Below are positions 7,486-17,700 of a DNA stretch of 47,421 bases, in pieces (position 1 is the stretch's first letter; every line of letters begins with the position of its first letter). This DNA is from CAYJLW01 sp964370965 (GTDB lineage Bacteria > Actinomycetota > Acidimicrobiia > UBA2766), in the NCBI GenBank assembly GCA_964370965.1, contig CAYJLW010000025.1, forward strand, positions 1 through 47,421, in the 5' to 3' direction. Below the pieces are notes generated by a model. That model was not told the DNA's origin, did no database searches, and saw only the letters and a list, made by a program, of their open reading frames with translations. Made by a program: the position numbers and the translations under genes.

Positions 7486-8015
7486 GGTCCTTCGCCAAGT
7501 CCTTCGCCGTCGCCGTCGTCGCCGGCGGCCTCCTTGCCCTGGTCTCTGTCGCGGTCGGCAGCCCGACCCGCTCCCTGGTGGCCTCCAGCGCCGCCTTCGT
7601 CGCCCTCATCACCGTCGCTCTCGGAACCCTGGACTGGGCGGCCCGGCGCAAGCTGGGCCCGGGCGCCCGGAGCGCCGCCCCCCGCCAGGAACGCGTGCTC
7701 ACGCTGCCGATCCCTCCCGAGGACGCCCACGCCCTCTGCCGGCGGGTGCTCGAGGAGGGTCCCGTCACCCGGGTCGTGTCCGACGACCCCGGCGCCGGTC
7801 GCCTGGAGGTGCGCACGGCCATGAGCGCGAACAGTTGGGGGGAGGTCGTCGAGATCGTCGTCGCCGGCGGCGGGCCGGGGAGCTCTGTCGTACACGTCAC
7901 GAGCAGGCCCGCCTTCCGCTTCGCTTTCCTCGACGGGGGCCGGGGCTGGAAGAACGCAGAGACGATCACTTCCTCCCTACGGGACTGGACGGGCACGACA
8001 CACCAACCGGACTGA
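7482..8015 (+). CDS. Two-helix membrane protein coupled to MNT/HEPN
   Basis: A 177-residue protein of unknown function. Residues 8-25 (FAVAVVAGGLLALVSVAV) and about 33-50 (VASSAAFVALITVALGTL) are two membrane helices joined by a very short loop. A linker follows, then a cytoplasmic domain of about 110 residues (LPIPPEDAHALCRRVLEEG ... WGEVVEIVVAGGG ... GSSVVHVTSRP). That domain has the strand-rich look of small membrane-attached domains in actinobacterial and acidobacterial proteins. The ATG overlaps the HEPN stop codon as ATGA, so it should be translated in step with the toxin. Membrane partners are not part of standard MNT/HEPN modules, so this could be a functional third component or an unrelated gene caught in the operon. 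Confidence 0.65.
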   Translation: MRSFAKSFAVAVVAGGLLALVSVAVGSPTRSLVASSAAFVALITVALGTLDWAARRKLGPGARSAAPRQERVLTLPIPPEDAHALCRRVLEEGPVTRVVSDDPGAGRLEVRTAMSANSWGEVVEIVVAGGGPGSSVVHVTSRPAFRFAFLDGGRGWKNAETITSSLRDWTGTTHQPD

Positions 8016-8100
8016 CCGGCTCCGGTCGGACGCGGCTCCGCAGGGAGCCTCCGGCGTTCCGGGCCCACACCCCCCGAACGGAACAGGGCCCTACCTCTCC

Positions 8101-8106
8101 TACCCT
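8101..8106 (+). promoter_or_regulatory. -10 box of a leaderless gene
   Basis: TACCCT ends 6 nt before the ATG at 8113; there is no ribosome-binding site in between. Confidence 0.5.
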
Positions 8107-8112
8107 TCGGGC

Positions 8113-9183
8113 ATGGACTCCCCTGCCGACTGGCGCCAGGTCGTGCCCAGCCCGGGCCTTCCGGCGGGCCTGGAGGTGCGCCGAGCGAACAACAACCTCG
8201 ACGCCGTCGCGCACGGGGATCGCCTCTACCTCGCCTTCCGCACGGCACCCACGCACTTCGCATCGGCCGCGGCCCTCGTCCACGTCGTCGCCTCCTCCGA
8301 CGCCGGACTCACCTGGGCGCACGAGACCACCCTGCGACGGGGACGGGACTTGCGCGAGCCCCGCCTGGTCGTGTGGCGCGACCGGCTCCTCCTGTACTGC
8401 TTCGAAGCAGGCACGCACCCCTTGCGCTTCGAGCCGGGGCGCGTCCTCGCCTCGGAGCGGCGGGCGAACGGGGCCTGGACCCCGCCCCGGCCCGTCGCCC
8501 AGGAAGGCCTCGTCGTGTGGCGGGTGCGGGTCCTCGACGGCCGCCTCGTGATGAGCGCGTACGCCGGCGGCGACAAGATGTACACCCGCCACCCCGAACC
8601 CACGACGGTGCGCCTGCTCGAGAGCGACGACGGGTTCGCATGGAAGACCCTCGCCGAAGTCCTCCCGGGCGGGACCGAGACCGAGGTCGTGTCCCCGGGC
8701 AACGGCACCTGGTACCTCGTGTCCCGCTGCGAGGCGGAACCCTGGGGATCGCTCGTGGGCACGTGCCCCGCCGGCCGGCCCGAGGAGGTCGAGACCCGCA
8801 CCGATCCGCGCAAGTTCGACTCCCCCTTCCTGTTCGAAGCCGGGGGCACGCTGTGGCTCCTCGCCCGCCGCCAGTGCGCCTTCGGGGGCCGCTACCGGGT
8901 CGGCCTCGACCGCCTCTCGCGGGTGTGGCGCACCCGTGTGTACCAGGTGCTGTACTCCGCGACGCCGAAGCGCACGGCGCTCTGGCGCCTGGATCCGGAC
9001 ACGCTGGGTGTCACCCATGTGGCCGACCTGGCCTCCCGGGGTGACACGGCGTTCGCCGCCGTCGCCGCCGGGCAGGTCTTCAACTACTCGACACCCTTGG
9101 GGGGCGGGGACCTCCCCTGGCTCGCCGGCCAGGTCTGCGAGACCCGGATCTACGCGGCTCCGCTCAGCCTCCCCACCACGTAG
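8113..9183 (+). CDS. Sialidase-like beta-propeller protein
   Basis: A 356-residue protein without signal peptide or membrane helix. The repeating pattern of Trp/Arg-rich strands (GDRLYLAFRTAP, VVWRDRLLLYCFEAG, NGTWYLVSRCEA, GGTLWLLARRQ) and an Asp-box-like turn (SSDAGLTWAHE) indicate a five- or six-bladed propeller of the sialidase/glycosyl hydrolase 43-like fold. The Arg triad of true sialidases cannot be confirmed by eye, so substrate and activity are open. Leaderless start at ATG 8113, with TACCCT 6 nt upstream. Its 3' end overlaps the convergent serC by 34 bp. Confidence 0.65.
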   Translation: MDSPADWRQVVPSPGLPAGLEVRRANNNLDAVAHGDRLYLAFRTAPTHFASAAALVHVVASSDAGLTWAHETTLRRGRDLREPRLVVWRDRLLLYCFEAGTHPLRFEPGRVLASERRANGAWTPPRPVAQEGLVVWRVRVLDGRLVMSAYAGGDKMYTRHPEPTTVRLLESDDGFAWKTLAEVLPGGTETEVVSPGNGTWYLVSRCEAEPWGSLVGTCPAGRPEEVETRTDPRKFDSPFLFEAGGTLWLLARRQCAFGGRYRVGLDRLSRVWRTRVYQVLYSATPKRTALWRLDPDTLGVTHVADLASRGDTAFAAVAAGQVFNYSTPLGGGDLPWLAGQVCETRIYAAPLSLPTT

Positions 9184-10271
9184 TCGACCGCCTCCGTGAG
9201 CAGGGCGAGGTCCTCCGCGTCTATGCCGGGGAAGAGGGCGATGCGGAGCTGGTTGCGGCCCAGCTTCCGGTACGCCTCGGTGTCGACGACGCCGTTGGCG
9301 CGCAGCACCTGGCTCACCGTGGTCGCGTCGACACCCTCGACGTCCACGGTCGCCACGACGTGGCTCCGCTCGGCGACGTCGCCGACGAACGGCGCGGCGT
9401 AGCCGACCCGGTCCGCCCACTCGTAGACGACCCGGGCGTTGCGGTCGCAGCGGCCCGCCGCCCACTCGAGTCCGCCGTTGCCGAGCATCCACTCGATCTG
9501 ATCGCACAGGAGGTAGAGGGTGGCGAGAGCCGGCGTGTTGTACGTCTGGTCCTTGCGCGAGTTCTCCATCGCCACCGCCAGGCTGATCGATTCGGGGATC
9601 CAGCGACCGGACGCCGCCACGGCCTCGATGCGCCCGACGGCCTCGGGTGAGCACAACGCCAGCCAGAGGCCGCCGTCGGAACCGAAGCACTTCTGCGGGG
9701 CGAAGTAGTAGACGTCGAACTCCGTCGGGTCCACGCGCAGGCCGCCCGCGCCAGACGTGGCGTCCACGGCCACGAGGCCCTCGGCACCTGGCGGACGGCG
9801 GACGTCCATGGCCACGCCCGTCGAGGTCTCGTTGTGGGTCAACGCGTAGAGGTCGACTTCCCCGTCCACCTCGGGAAGCGGGTGCGTCCCATAGGCCGAC
9901 TCTATGACCACGGGCTCGTCGAGGTGCGGGGCCCCGGCGGTGGCCGCGGCGAACTTGGAGGAGAACTCGCCGAAGACGAGGTGCTCGCTGCGCCGCTCCA
10001 CGAGGCCGAAGGCCGCTGCGTCCCAGAAGACCGTGGTGCCGCCGTTGCCGAGGAGGACCTCGTAGCCCCGGGGGAGCGAGAAGAGCTCCGAGAGACCTTC
10101 GCGCACCCGGCCCACGACCGAACGCACGCCCGCCTGGCGGTGGCTCGTCCCCAGGTACGTGGAGGCGGCGGCGGCGAGAGCGGCGACGGCCTCGGGGCGC
10201 ACCTTCGACGGTCCGCAGCCGAAGCGGCCGTCAGAAGGGCACAGGTTCGGGGGCAGGGTGATCTCGGTCAT
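9150..10271 (-). CDS. serC: Phosphoserine aminotransferase
   Basis: A 373-residue class V PLP aminotransferase of the actinobacterial SerC type, converting 3-phosphohydroxypyruvate and glutamate to O-phosphoserine in serine synthesis. Visible features are the N-terminal RFGCGPSKVRPEAV, the phosphate-binding GTSHRQ at about 41-46, NGGTTVFWDAA at 76-86, THNETSTGV at 145-153, VDATSGAGGL, and the PLP lysine Lys194 in FAPQKCFGSDGG. The start at ATG 10271 is chosen by the conserved N-terminus; an ATG four codons upstream is possible. Longer upstream readthrough in this frame is antisense to the neighbouring aminotransferase and is not real. Divergent from that gene, with about 118 bp between. Confidence 0.92.
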   Translation of the reverse strand: MTEITLPPNLCPSDGRFGCGPSKVRPEAVAALAAAASTYLGTSHRQAGVRSVVGRVREGLSELFSLPRGYEVLLGNGGTTVFWDAAAFGLVERRSEHLVFGEFSSKFAAATAGAPHLDEPVVIESAYGTHPLPEVDGEVDLYALTHNETSTGVAMDVRRPPGAEGLVAVDATSGAGGLRVDPTEFDVYYFAPQKCFGSDGGLWLALCSPEAVGRIEAVAASGRWIPESISLAVAMENSRKDQTYNTPALATLYLLCDQIEWMLGNGGLEWAAGRCDRNARVVYEWADRVGYAAPFVGDVAERSHVVATVDVEGVDATTVSQVLRANGVVDTEAYRKLGRNQLRIALFPGIDAEDLALLTEAVDYVVGRLSGAA

Positions 10272-10374
10272 GACGCCAAGCATGCCCGGGCGCAGCGCCG
10301 GCGGGGAAGCCGATTCCCTCCCGGCACCACCGCGCCCCCCGCTCAAAGGGCCGCTCGGGCCCGGGCCCGTTCTG

Positions 10375-10380
10375 TAGGCT
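10375..10380 (+). promoter_or_regulatory. -10 box upstream of aminotransferase
   Basis: TAGGCT ends 9 nt before the ATG at 10390, with no Shine-Dalgarno sequence between, so the mRNA is probably leaderless or nearly so. Confidence 0.4.
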
Positions 10381-10389
10381 GCGGCCGCC

Positions 10390-11586
10390 ATGAACCGAGT
10401 GTCCCGGCGCGTAGCCGCCGTCTCCGCCTCCCCCACACTGTCGATCGACGCCCGCGCCAAGGCCCTCCGGGAGGAGGGCCGGCCCGTGATCGGCTTCGGC
10501 GCCGGGGAACCGGACTTCAGCACACCCGACCCCGTCGTCGACGCCGCCGTCGCCGCCTGCCGCAACCCGCGGATGCACAAGTACACGCCGGCGGCGGGCC
10601 TGCCCGAGCTCCGCGAGGCCATCGCCCACAAGACCATGCGGGACTCGGGGTACCCCGCGGATGCCGCCCAGGTGCTCGTCACGAACGGCGGCAAGCAGGC
10701 CGTGTACAACACATGCGCCACACTGCTCGACCCCGGCGACGAGGTCCTCCTCCCCGCCCCGTACTGGGTGACGTACCCCGAGGCCGTCCGCCTGGCCGGC
10801 GGCGTCCCCGTCCCCGTCCCCACAGACGAGTCCACGGGCTTCCGTGCGTCCGTCTCCGGCCTGGAGGCCGCGCTCGGCCCCCGCACGAAGCTCCTCCTCT
10901 TCGTCTCGCCGTCCAACCCCACGGGCGCCGTGTACGGCGAGGAGGAGATCACCGAGATCGGACGCTGGGCGGCGGAGCGCGGCATCTGGGTCATGACCGA
11001 CGAGATCTACGAGCACCTCGTGTACGGCGACGCCGAGTTCCACTCGATGCCCGTGCTCGTCCCCGACCTCGCCGATCGCTGCGTGGTCGTCAACGGGGTC
11101 GCCAAGACCTACGCCATGACCGGCTGGCGGGTGGGGTGGATGATCGGCCCGGCCGACGTGGTGGCCGCGGCGACCAACCTGCAGTCCCACGCCACCTCGA
11201 ACGTGGCCAACGTCTCCCAGGCCGCCGCCCTGGCCGCGGTCTCGGGGGACCTCAAGGCCGTGGAGACGATGCGCGTGGCGTTCGACCGCCGCCGGCGGCG
11301 GATGCTGTCGATGCTGGCGGGGATCGACGGCGTCACGTGCGCCGAGCCCCACGGGGCGTTCTACTGCTTCCCGTCGCTGCGGGACCTGCTCGGGCGCGAC
11401 CTGCGCGGCCGTGTCGCGGCCACCACCGACGAGTTGGCCGAGATCGTCCTCGAGGAGGTCGAGGTGGCGATCGTCCCCGGGGAGGGCTTCGGCGCCCCCG
11501 GGTACGCCCGCCTCTCCTACGCCCTCTCCGACGACGCCCTCGAAGAAGGGCTCACCCGCATGGCCGCCTTCTTCTCGGAAGGGTAG
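10390..11586 (+). CDS. aspC: Aspartate/aromatic-type aminotransferase (class I)
   Basis: A 398-residue fold-type I PLP aminotransferase of the bacterial I-gamma aspartate group. Motifs are GFGAGEPDFSTPD (33-45), KYTPAAGLPELREAI, the cofactor stack LLPAPYWVTYPE, VSPSNPTGAVY with the PLP-binding Asn, DEIYEHLVY with Asp and Tyr, and Schiff-base Lys239 in VAKTYAMTGWRVGW. It should transfer the amino group between aspartate (possibly also prephenate or aromatic acids) and 2-oxoglutarate. Standing next to serC it belongs to core amino acid metabolism. A hairpin (11606-11620) follows the stop. Confidence 0.88.
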   Translation: MNRVSRRVAAVSASPTLSIDARAKALREEGRPVIGFGAGEPDFSTPDPVVDAAVAACRNPRMHKYTPAAGLPELREAIAHKTMRDSGYPADAAQVLVTNGGKQAVYNTCATLLDPGDEVLLPAPYWVTYPEAVRLAGGVPVPVPTDESTGFRASVSGLEAALGPRTKLLLFVSPSNPTGAVYGEEEITEIGRWAAERGIWVMTDEIYEHLVYGDAEFHSMPVLVPDLADRCVVVNGVAKTYAMTGWRVGWMIGPADVVAAATNLQSHATSNVANVSQAAALAAVSGDLKAVETMRVAFDRRRRRMLSMLAGIDGVTCAEPHGAFYCFPSLRDLLGRDLRGRVAATTDELAEIVLEEVEVAIVPGEGFGAPGYARLSYALSDDALEEGLTRMAAFFSEG

Positions 11587-11605
11587 GAACGGGCCTCCCC
11601 CCGCC

Positions 11606-11620
11606 GGGGCGGCCCGCCCC
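11606..11620 (+). terminator. GC hairpin after aspC
   Basis: GGGGCG at 11606-11611 and CGCCCC at 11615-11620 form a perfect stem with a 3-nt loop, 20 bp after the aspC stop. There is no U-run, which is common for actinobacterial terminators. Confidence 0.45.
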
Positions 11621-11663
11621 GTGCCGTCCCGGCGACAGGTCGCCTGATCTCCCCCCGCTCACC

Positions 11664-11669
11664 TAGGGT
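11664..11669 (+). promoter_or_regulatory. -10 box of leaderless lgt
   Basis: TAGGGT ends 7 nt before the ATG at 11677, with no ribosome-binding site. Confidence 0.55.
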
Positions 11670-11676
11670 CGCGCGC

Positions 11677-12696
11677 ATGACCCTCGCTGCGATCCCGTAT
11701 TACACGTTCCCGAAGATCGGGCCCTTCAACACCTTCGGGTTCTTCGTCGCCGCCGGCGTCCTCGTAGGAGCCGTGGTAGGCAAGCGCCACCTCGACCGCT
11801 CGGGCATCGACGGGGAGCCCTTCTACCGCTTCGCCTGGGTGGCGGCCGTGAGCGGCATCGTGGGAGCCCGCCTCGCATACGTCATCTCGAACTTCGGGGA
11901 CTACACGTCCAACCCGCTGCGCGCCTTCGCCCTGTGGGAGGGCGGCCTCTCCTTCTCGGGCGGCCTCATCCTCGCCGCCGTCGTGGCTCCCTTCTGGGTG
12001 CGGCGCACCAGGATGGCCGCCCGGCCGTTCCTCGACGCCGCTGCTCTCGGCCTCAGCGTGGGCCTCGGCATCGGTCGCTGGGGATGCATCTCGGTGGGCG
12101 AGCACTTCGGCGGACCCACGAAGTTCTTCCTCGGAGTGAGGTTCCTGGGCGGCTTCGGTCCCGGCGGCGTCGCTGACGTCCGGGAGCCCACCCTGGGCGA
12201 CAAGGGCCCCACGGTCGTGAAGGACCTCGTGTTCCACAACACGGCCCTCTACGAGATGCTCTTCTGCTTCGCCCTCTTCGGGTTCCTCGTCTGGTTGCGC
12301 CGGCGCAAGCCCGCTGCCGGCACCCTCGCCGGCGTCGCCGCCGTCCTCTACGGCACGGGGCGTTTCCTCCTCGACCTCCTCCGCGTGAACGACAACCGCA
12401 CGCTCGGACTCACCGGGGCGCAGTGGCTCTGTGTCGCCCTCGTCGGACTCGGCGCCTGGTACCTCGTCCGGATCCGCCGCGTCCCGGCGAAGGCGGTCGA
12501 GGAACCCGGGGAGACCTCCGCTCCTGCAGAGCCAGAACCCGAAGACCGGGTTCCGGACTCCCCGGAGCCGGTGGATCTCCGCGCGGAACCCGACGACGAA
12601 CCCGACGAGGAGCCGGACGAGGAACCCACGGAACCGGCGGAAGACGAGGAACCCGAACCGCGGGACGAGGCAGCTCAGACCGAGCCGCGGCCGTAG
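11677..12696 (+). CDS. lgt: Prolipoprotein diacylglyceryl transferase
   Basis: A 339-residue integral membrane enzyme that moves diacylglycerol from phosphatidylglycerol to the lipobox cysteine of prolipoproteins, the first step of lipoprotein maturation. Seven or so hydrophobic segments are visible. Conserved blocks include GARLAYVI, WEGGLSFSGGLI (catalytic His/Gly region), GIGRWGCISVGEHFG (the Lgt signature with the essential Arg/Asn-type site) and the late GTGRFLLDLLRVND. The C-terminal 85 residues form an unusual acidic tail (DEPDEEPDEEPTEPAEDEE) on the cytoplasmic side, absent from most Lgt proteins. A lipoprotein substrate candidate is encoded at 39927. Leaderless start. Its end overlaps the convergent small zinc-ribbon gene by 22 bp. 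Confidence 0.93.
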   Translation: MTLAAIPYYTFPKIGPFNTFGFFVAAGVLVGAVVGKRHLDRSGIDGEPFYRFAWVAAVSGIVGARLAYVISNFGDYTSNPLRAFALWEGGLSFSGGLILAAVVAPFWVRRTRMAARPFLDAAALGLSVGLGIGRWGCISVGEHFGGPTKFFLGVRFLGGFGPGGVADVREPTLGDKGPTVVKDLVFHNTALYEMLFCFALFGFLVWLRRRKPAAGTLAGVAAVLYGTGRFLLDLLRVNDNRTLGLTGAQWLCVALVGLGAWYLVRIRRVPAKAVEEPGETSAPAEPEPEDRVPDSPEPVDLRAEPDDEPDEEPDEEPTEPAEDEEPEPRDEAAQTEPRP

Positions 12697-12872
12697 GACG
12701 TCCACAGCTCCCAGCCGCAGGCCGGGCAGCACCAGTGATCGCTCCAGGCCTGTTCGCCCATGCGGCCGCCGGCCCGCTCCATGGCATTGCGGCACTCCCG
12801 GCAGGGCGGGACGCCCCTCACGTGATGGCCGTCCCTCGTCCAGGGCTCGGCCGGCGCGGGCTCGTCGGCCAC
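12675..12872 (-). CDS. Small zinc-ribbon protein downstream of ilvC
   Basis: A 65-residue protein with two CXXC pairs, CRECRN and CCPACGW, separated by about 20 residues, so it should bind one zinc ion. Otherwise it has no recognisable domain. The GTG start at 12872 is 4 bp after the ilvC stop, so it is translated from the ilvC message. Its 3' end overlaps lgt on the other strand. Its function is unknown. Confidence 0.65.
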   Translation of the reverse strand: MADEPAPAEPWTRDGHHVRGVPPCRECRNAMERAGGRMGEQAWSDHWCCPACGWELWTSYGRGSV

Positions 12873-12876
12873 CGAA

Positions 12877-13884
<1,008 letters not shown>

Positions 13885-13956
13885 GGGGCACTCCTGGTCG
13901 CGATCGGCGAGCCATTGTGGCACGCACTACCCTCGCCCGGGAAGCGAAGGGGGCAC

Positions 13957-14787
13957 ATGGCGCGCAAGCTGGTGAACGGCGTCGAACTCGAGATCTCCGA
14001 AGCGGGCACGGGTCCGTCCCTGCTCCTCGTCCACGGTTTCACGGGCGCCGCCGAGGACTTCTCGGACCACTTCGACGACCTCGCCGCCCGCTGGCGCACA
14101 GTGTCCTTCGACCATCGCGGCCACGGGGCGAGCGGCCGGGCCCCGGAGTACTCCACGACTCTGATGGCCGCGGACGTCGTCGCCCTCGTCCAGGACCTCG
14201 GCCTCGCCCCCGCCCTGCTCGTGGGCCACTCGATGGGAGGCTTCGTCGCCCAGGAGGTCGCCCTGGCCCGCCCCGACCTCCTGCGCGGCCTCGTCCTGAT
14301 GGACACCGGCGCGGGCGCCGTCCAGCTCGACGACGAGCTGCGGGCGTTGGTGGCGGCAGCGGCCACGGTCGCCCGCACGGAGGGCATGGCCGCCCTCCTC
14401 TCTCTCATGAAGCAGTACCCCGAGCCTCTCGACACACCCGCCAACCAGAGACTGAAACGAGAACGCCCCGGCTACGAGGAGTGGTGCGACCGCAAGTTCC
14501 TCGCCACCGACCCAGAGGCGTACGCCCAACTCGTGGAGCAGTTCCTCACCCAGGACGACCGCCTCACCGGCCTCGCCGCCGTCACTCTCCCCACCCTCGT
14601 GATGGTGGGCGAGGAGGACCGGCCGTTCCTGCGCACCTCCCGGGAGATGGCGGCCACGATCCCGGGTGCCCGGCTCGAGGTCATCCCGGACGCCGGGCAC
14701 TCACCCCAGGTCGAGAACCCCGTCCACTGGCAGCGGGTGCTCAGCGAGTTCGCCCGTTCCGCTTCCGTCGCCGGCTCCGGGGACTAG
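13957..14787 (+). CDS. Alpha/beta hydrolase
   Basis: A 276-residue single-domain alpha/beta hydrolase. The oxyanion region is LLVHGFTGAAEDF, the nucleophile elbow is VGHSMGGF (Ser), the acid lies in MVGEEDRPF, and the catalytic His is in PDAGHSPQVENP. A cap region with MKQYPEPLDTPANQ and EEWCDRKFL separates them. It is cytoplasmic, and its substrate (ester, lactone, epoxide or C-C bond) cannot be read from sequence. A purine-rich GAAGGGGG stretch precedes the ATG, and TACCCT at 13929-13934 is a likely -10. The 3' end overlaps the convergent c-di-GMP gene by 87 bp. Confidence 0.85.
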   Translation: MARKLVNGVELEISEAGTGPSLLLVHGFTGAAEDFSDHFDDLAARWRTVSFDHRGHGASGRAPEYSTTLMAADVVALVQDLGLAPALLVGHSMGGFVAQEVALARPDLLRGLVLMDTGAGAVQLDDELRALVAAAATVARTEGMAALLSLMKQYPEPLDTPANQRLKRERPGYEEWCDRKFLATDPEAYAQLVEQFLTQDDRLTGLAAVTLPTLVMVGEEDRPFLRTSREMAATIPGARLEVIPDAGHSPQVENPVHWQRVLSEFARSASVAGSGD

Positions 14788-17700
14788 GCCGCCCACGCGA
14801 CCCCGGGAGAGGAGCTGGCCGATCGTGGTGGGTCCGCTCGGGGGCCCGAAGTAGTAGCCCTGCACGCGGTCACATCCGAGGGAGCGCAGGATCTCGGTCT
14901 GCTCGGCCGTCTCGACGCCCTCCGCCGTCACCGTGAGGCCCAGGCTGCGGCCCACAGTCGTGACCGCTCGGACCACGGCCAGGTCGCTGGCGCGCGCTGT
15001 GATGCCGGCCACGAACACACGGTCCACCTTCACGGTCGTGGCCGGAATGCGCTTCAGGTAGAAAAAGGAGGAGTAGCCGGTGCCGAAGTCGTCGATGACC
15101 AGTTCGACCCCGAGGTCCCGGAGGGCGTGCAGGGTCTCCAGGACGCTGTCGCCGTCGTGGAGGAGGGCGTGCTCCGTGAGCTCGAGACAGAGCAGCTCCG
15201 GTTCCACACCCGTGCGTGACAGGACGGCGGCGACCTCGCCCACCATGTCCGGCTGGTGGAACTGGCGGGCGGACACGTTCACGCTCATGGTGATCGCGCG
15301 CCCGGGGAGCTCGTGCTGCCAGACGCGGAGCTGCCGGCAGGCCTCCTCGAGGGCCCAGCGACCGATCGGGAGCACGAGGCCGGTCTCTTCGGCGAAGGGG
15401 ATGAACTCCATGGGGGGGACCTCGCCGTATCCGGGCCGGCGCCAGCGGATGAGCGCCTCCACCCCCACGATGTCGCCGGTGGGCAGGTTCACGATGGGCT
15501 GGTAGGCGAGGCGGAACTCGTTGCGCTCGAGTCCCTTGCGGATGTCGGTGTCGAGCTCGAGGCGACGCACCACGCGGCGGCGCATCTCGGCGTCGAAGAG
15601 CGCGATGTGGCCGCTGCCCAGTTCCTTGGCCCGGTGGAGGGCGACATCGGCGTTGCGCAGGAGGTCCTCGGGCGAGTCGGCATCCCTGGCCGCGGCCACT
15701 CCCACCCCGGCCGTCACGAACACGTCCCGGCCCCGCAGCTCGAAAGGCGCCGAGAGCTCGTCGCGGACCCGACGCGCCACGGTCAGGAGGTCGTCGGCCG
15801 AGCCGCCTTCGGTCAGGAGGACCGCGAAGGTGTCCGAACCGAGCCGGGCCACCGTGTCGCCCACAGAGAGGCAACCCGTGAGGCGGCGGGCGACATGGAG
15901 CAGGAGCCGGTCCCCCTCGGCGTGGCCAAGGCTGTCGTTGACGACCTTGAAGTCGTCGACGTCGACGAACAACAGGGCAGGCCCGCGCTCCCCGGCCCCG
16001 GGGAGGATGGCCGCGCCAAGGGCTTGCGTGAACGCAGTGCGGTTGGGCAGGCCCGTGAGGTCGTCCCAGAAGGCCTGCCGGGAGAGGCGCGCCTCGTAGG
16101 ACCGCTGTTCGGTCACGTCCCGGATGTTGAGGACGACGCCCGCCACCGCCGGGTCTGCGATCAGGTTGCTGGCGACGACCTCGACGTCCCTCCAGCGACC
16201 GGTGCTGTGGCGGAGGCGCAACAGGCGCGGCAACGAGGAGTCCCCGTCTTCGGGCACGGCTGCGAGCACGCCGGGGACGTCGCCGGGATGCACGAGCGAG
16301 TCGAAGGAGCGCCCGAGCAGGTCGGCAGGGTGACAGCCCAGCACCCGGTCGACGGCCGGGCTGGCGTAGGTGAGTCGACCGTCCGCGGAGAGGATCGCGA
16401 TCACGTCGGAGGCGTGCTGCACGAGCGAGCGGAACCGCCTCTCGCTGAAGCGCAGCCTCTCCTGCGCGCGGAAGGCGTCCGTGACGTCGCGCACCGTGCC
16501 CACGAGGCGCACGGGCCGCCCGGAGTCGTCCCGCATGAGCTCGCCCTGGGCGCTCAGGACCCTCTCGGTTCCGTCGGGGCGCACCATGCGGAAACGGACG
16601 TGGACGTCGGCACCGGCTTGCACGGCGCCCCGGACGGCTTCGGCCACGCCGGCCCGCTCCTCTGGCGGGACGAGGGCGAGGATCCCCTGCAGGAGCGACC
16701 TCGCCGTCTCGCCGAACCATGCCCGGGGCCGGCCGTAGAGGAGGTAGAACTCGCTGGACGCCTGCCAGGAGCCCGAGCGGAGGTCGATGTCGCAGGAGCC
16801 GAGGCGGGCGACGCGCTGGGCGTCCACGAGACCCCGGGCGGTCTCGGCCAGGACGGCCCGGGCTCGCCGCCATCCCGTCACAGCAGCGCCGAGCGTGAGG
16901 GCCACGAGGGAGAGCCCCACCGTGAGCAACTGGAGGTCGTGCACGCTCTGGCCCCACCCGGAAGCCGTCGCCATCGCCGCGACGACACCGGTGCTCGTGG
17001 CGGCCACACCGGCCGCCGCCCCGGGGAAACCGTGGCGGAGGGCGATCCACATGAGAGGCCCGAAGCAGATGTACTCCACATGTGCCGTGGGCGGGAGGAG
17101 ACCGAAGACGATCCAGAGCGTGGCCAGGAGGGACGCCCCCTGCATGACCCCTTCGACGACCACGACACGTCGCCTCCGCCGGGGGGGCGCCGGCAGGGGC
17201 GTGGCCGCCCCTCCGCCGAGGAGGCGTGTGACGCCCGGGCCGGCGAAGACGAGCAGGCCAGGCGCCAGCGTGGCGATGCCGATCGCGTCACCGAGCGCCC
17301 ATGTCGCCAGGGACGACCAGAACGGCCCGGGGGTGAGCGCCCCGGCGCCGCCCAGGACACCGAGGGCCGCCGCCGCCGCCGCTGTCGGGGCGGCGGCCAC
17401 GCCGACGAGGGCGAAGAGGCCCACGTCACGCATGGATGCCCGGCGGAGGTCGAGGCCGAGATGGCGCAAGAGGAGCCCGGCGGTCCCGTAGACAGCCGAG
17501 ATCACGACGGCGACGGCGGTCAGGAGGCCGACGCCGCCTTCTTGGGGACCGAACCAGAGTGCGGCGAGCACGGGGGGGACCGCCAGGAAGGGCAGGGCCC
17601 GCCGCCCGGCCAGCAGGACGAATGCGAGCGTGAGGGCCGAAGGGGGGAACCAGGGCGCCAGAACCTCGTCGAGGCCGAGTCCCCACGCGAGACGGGCGAG

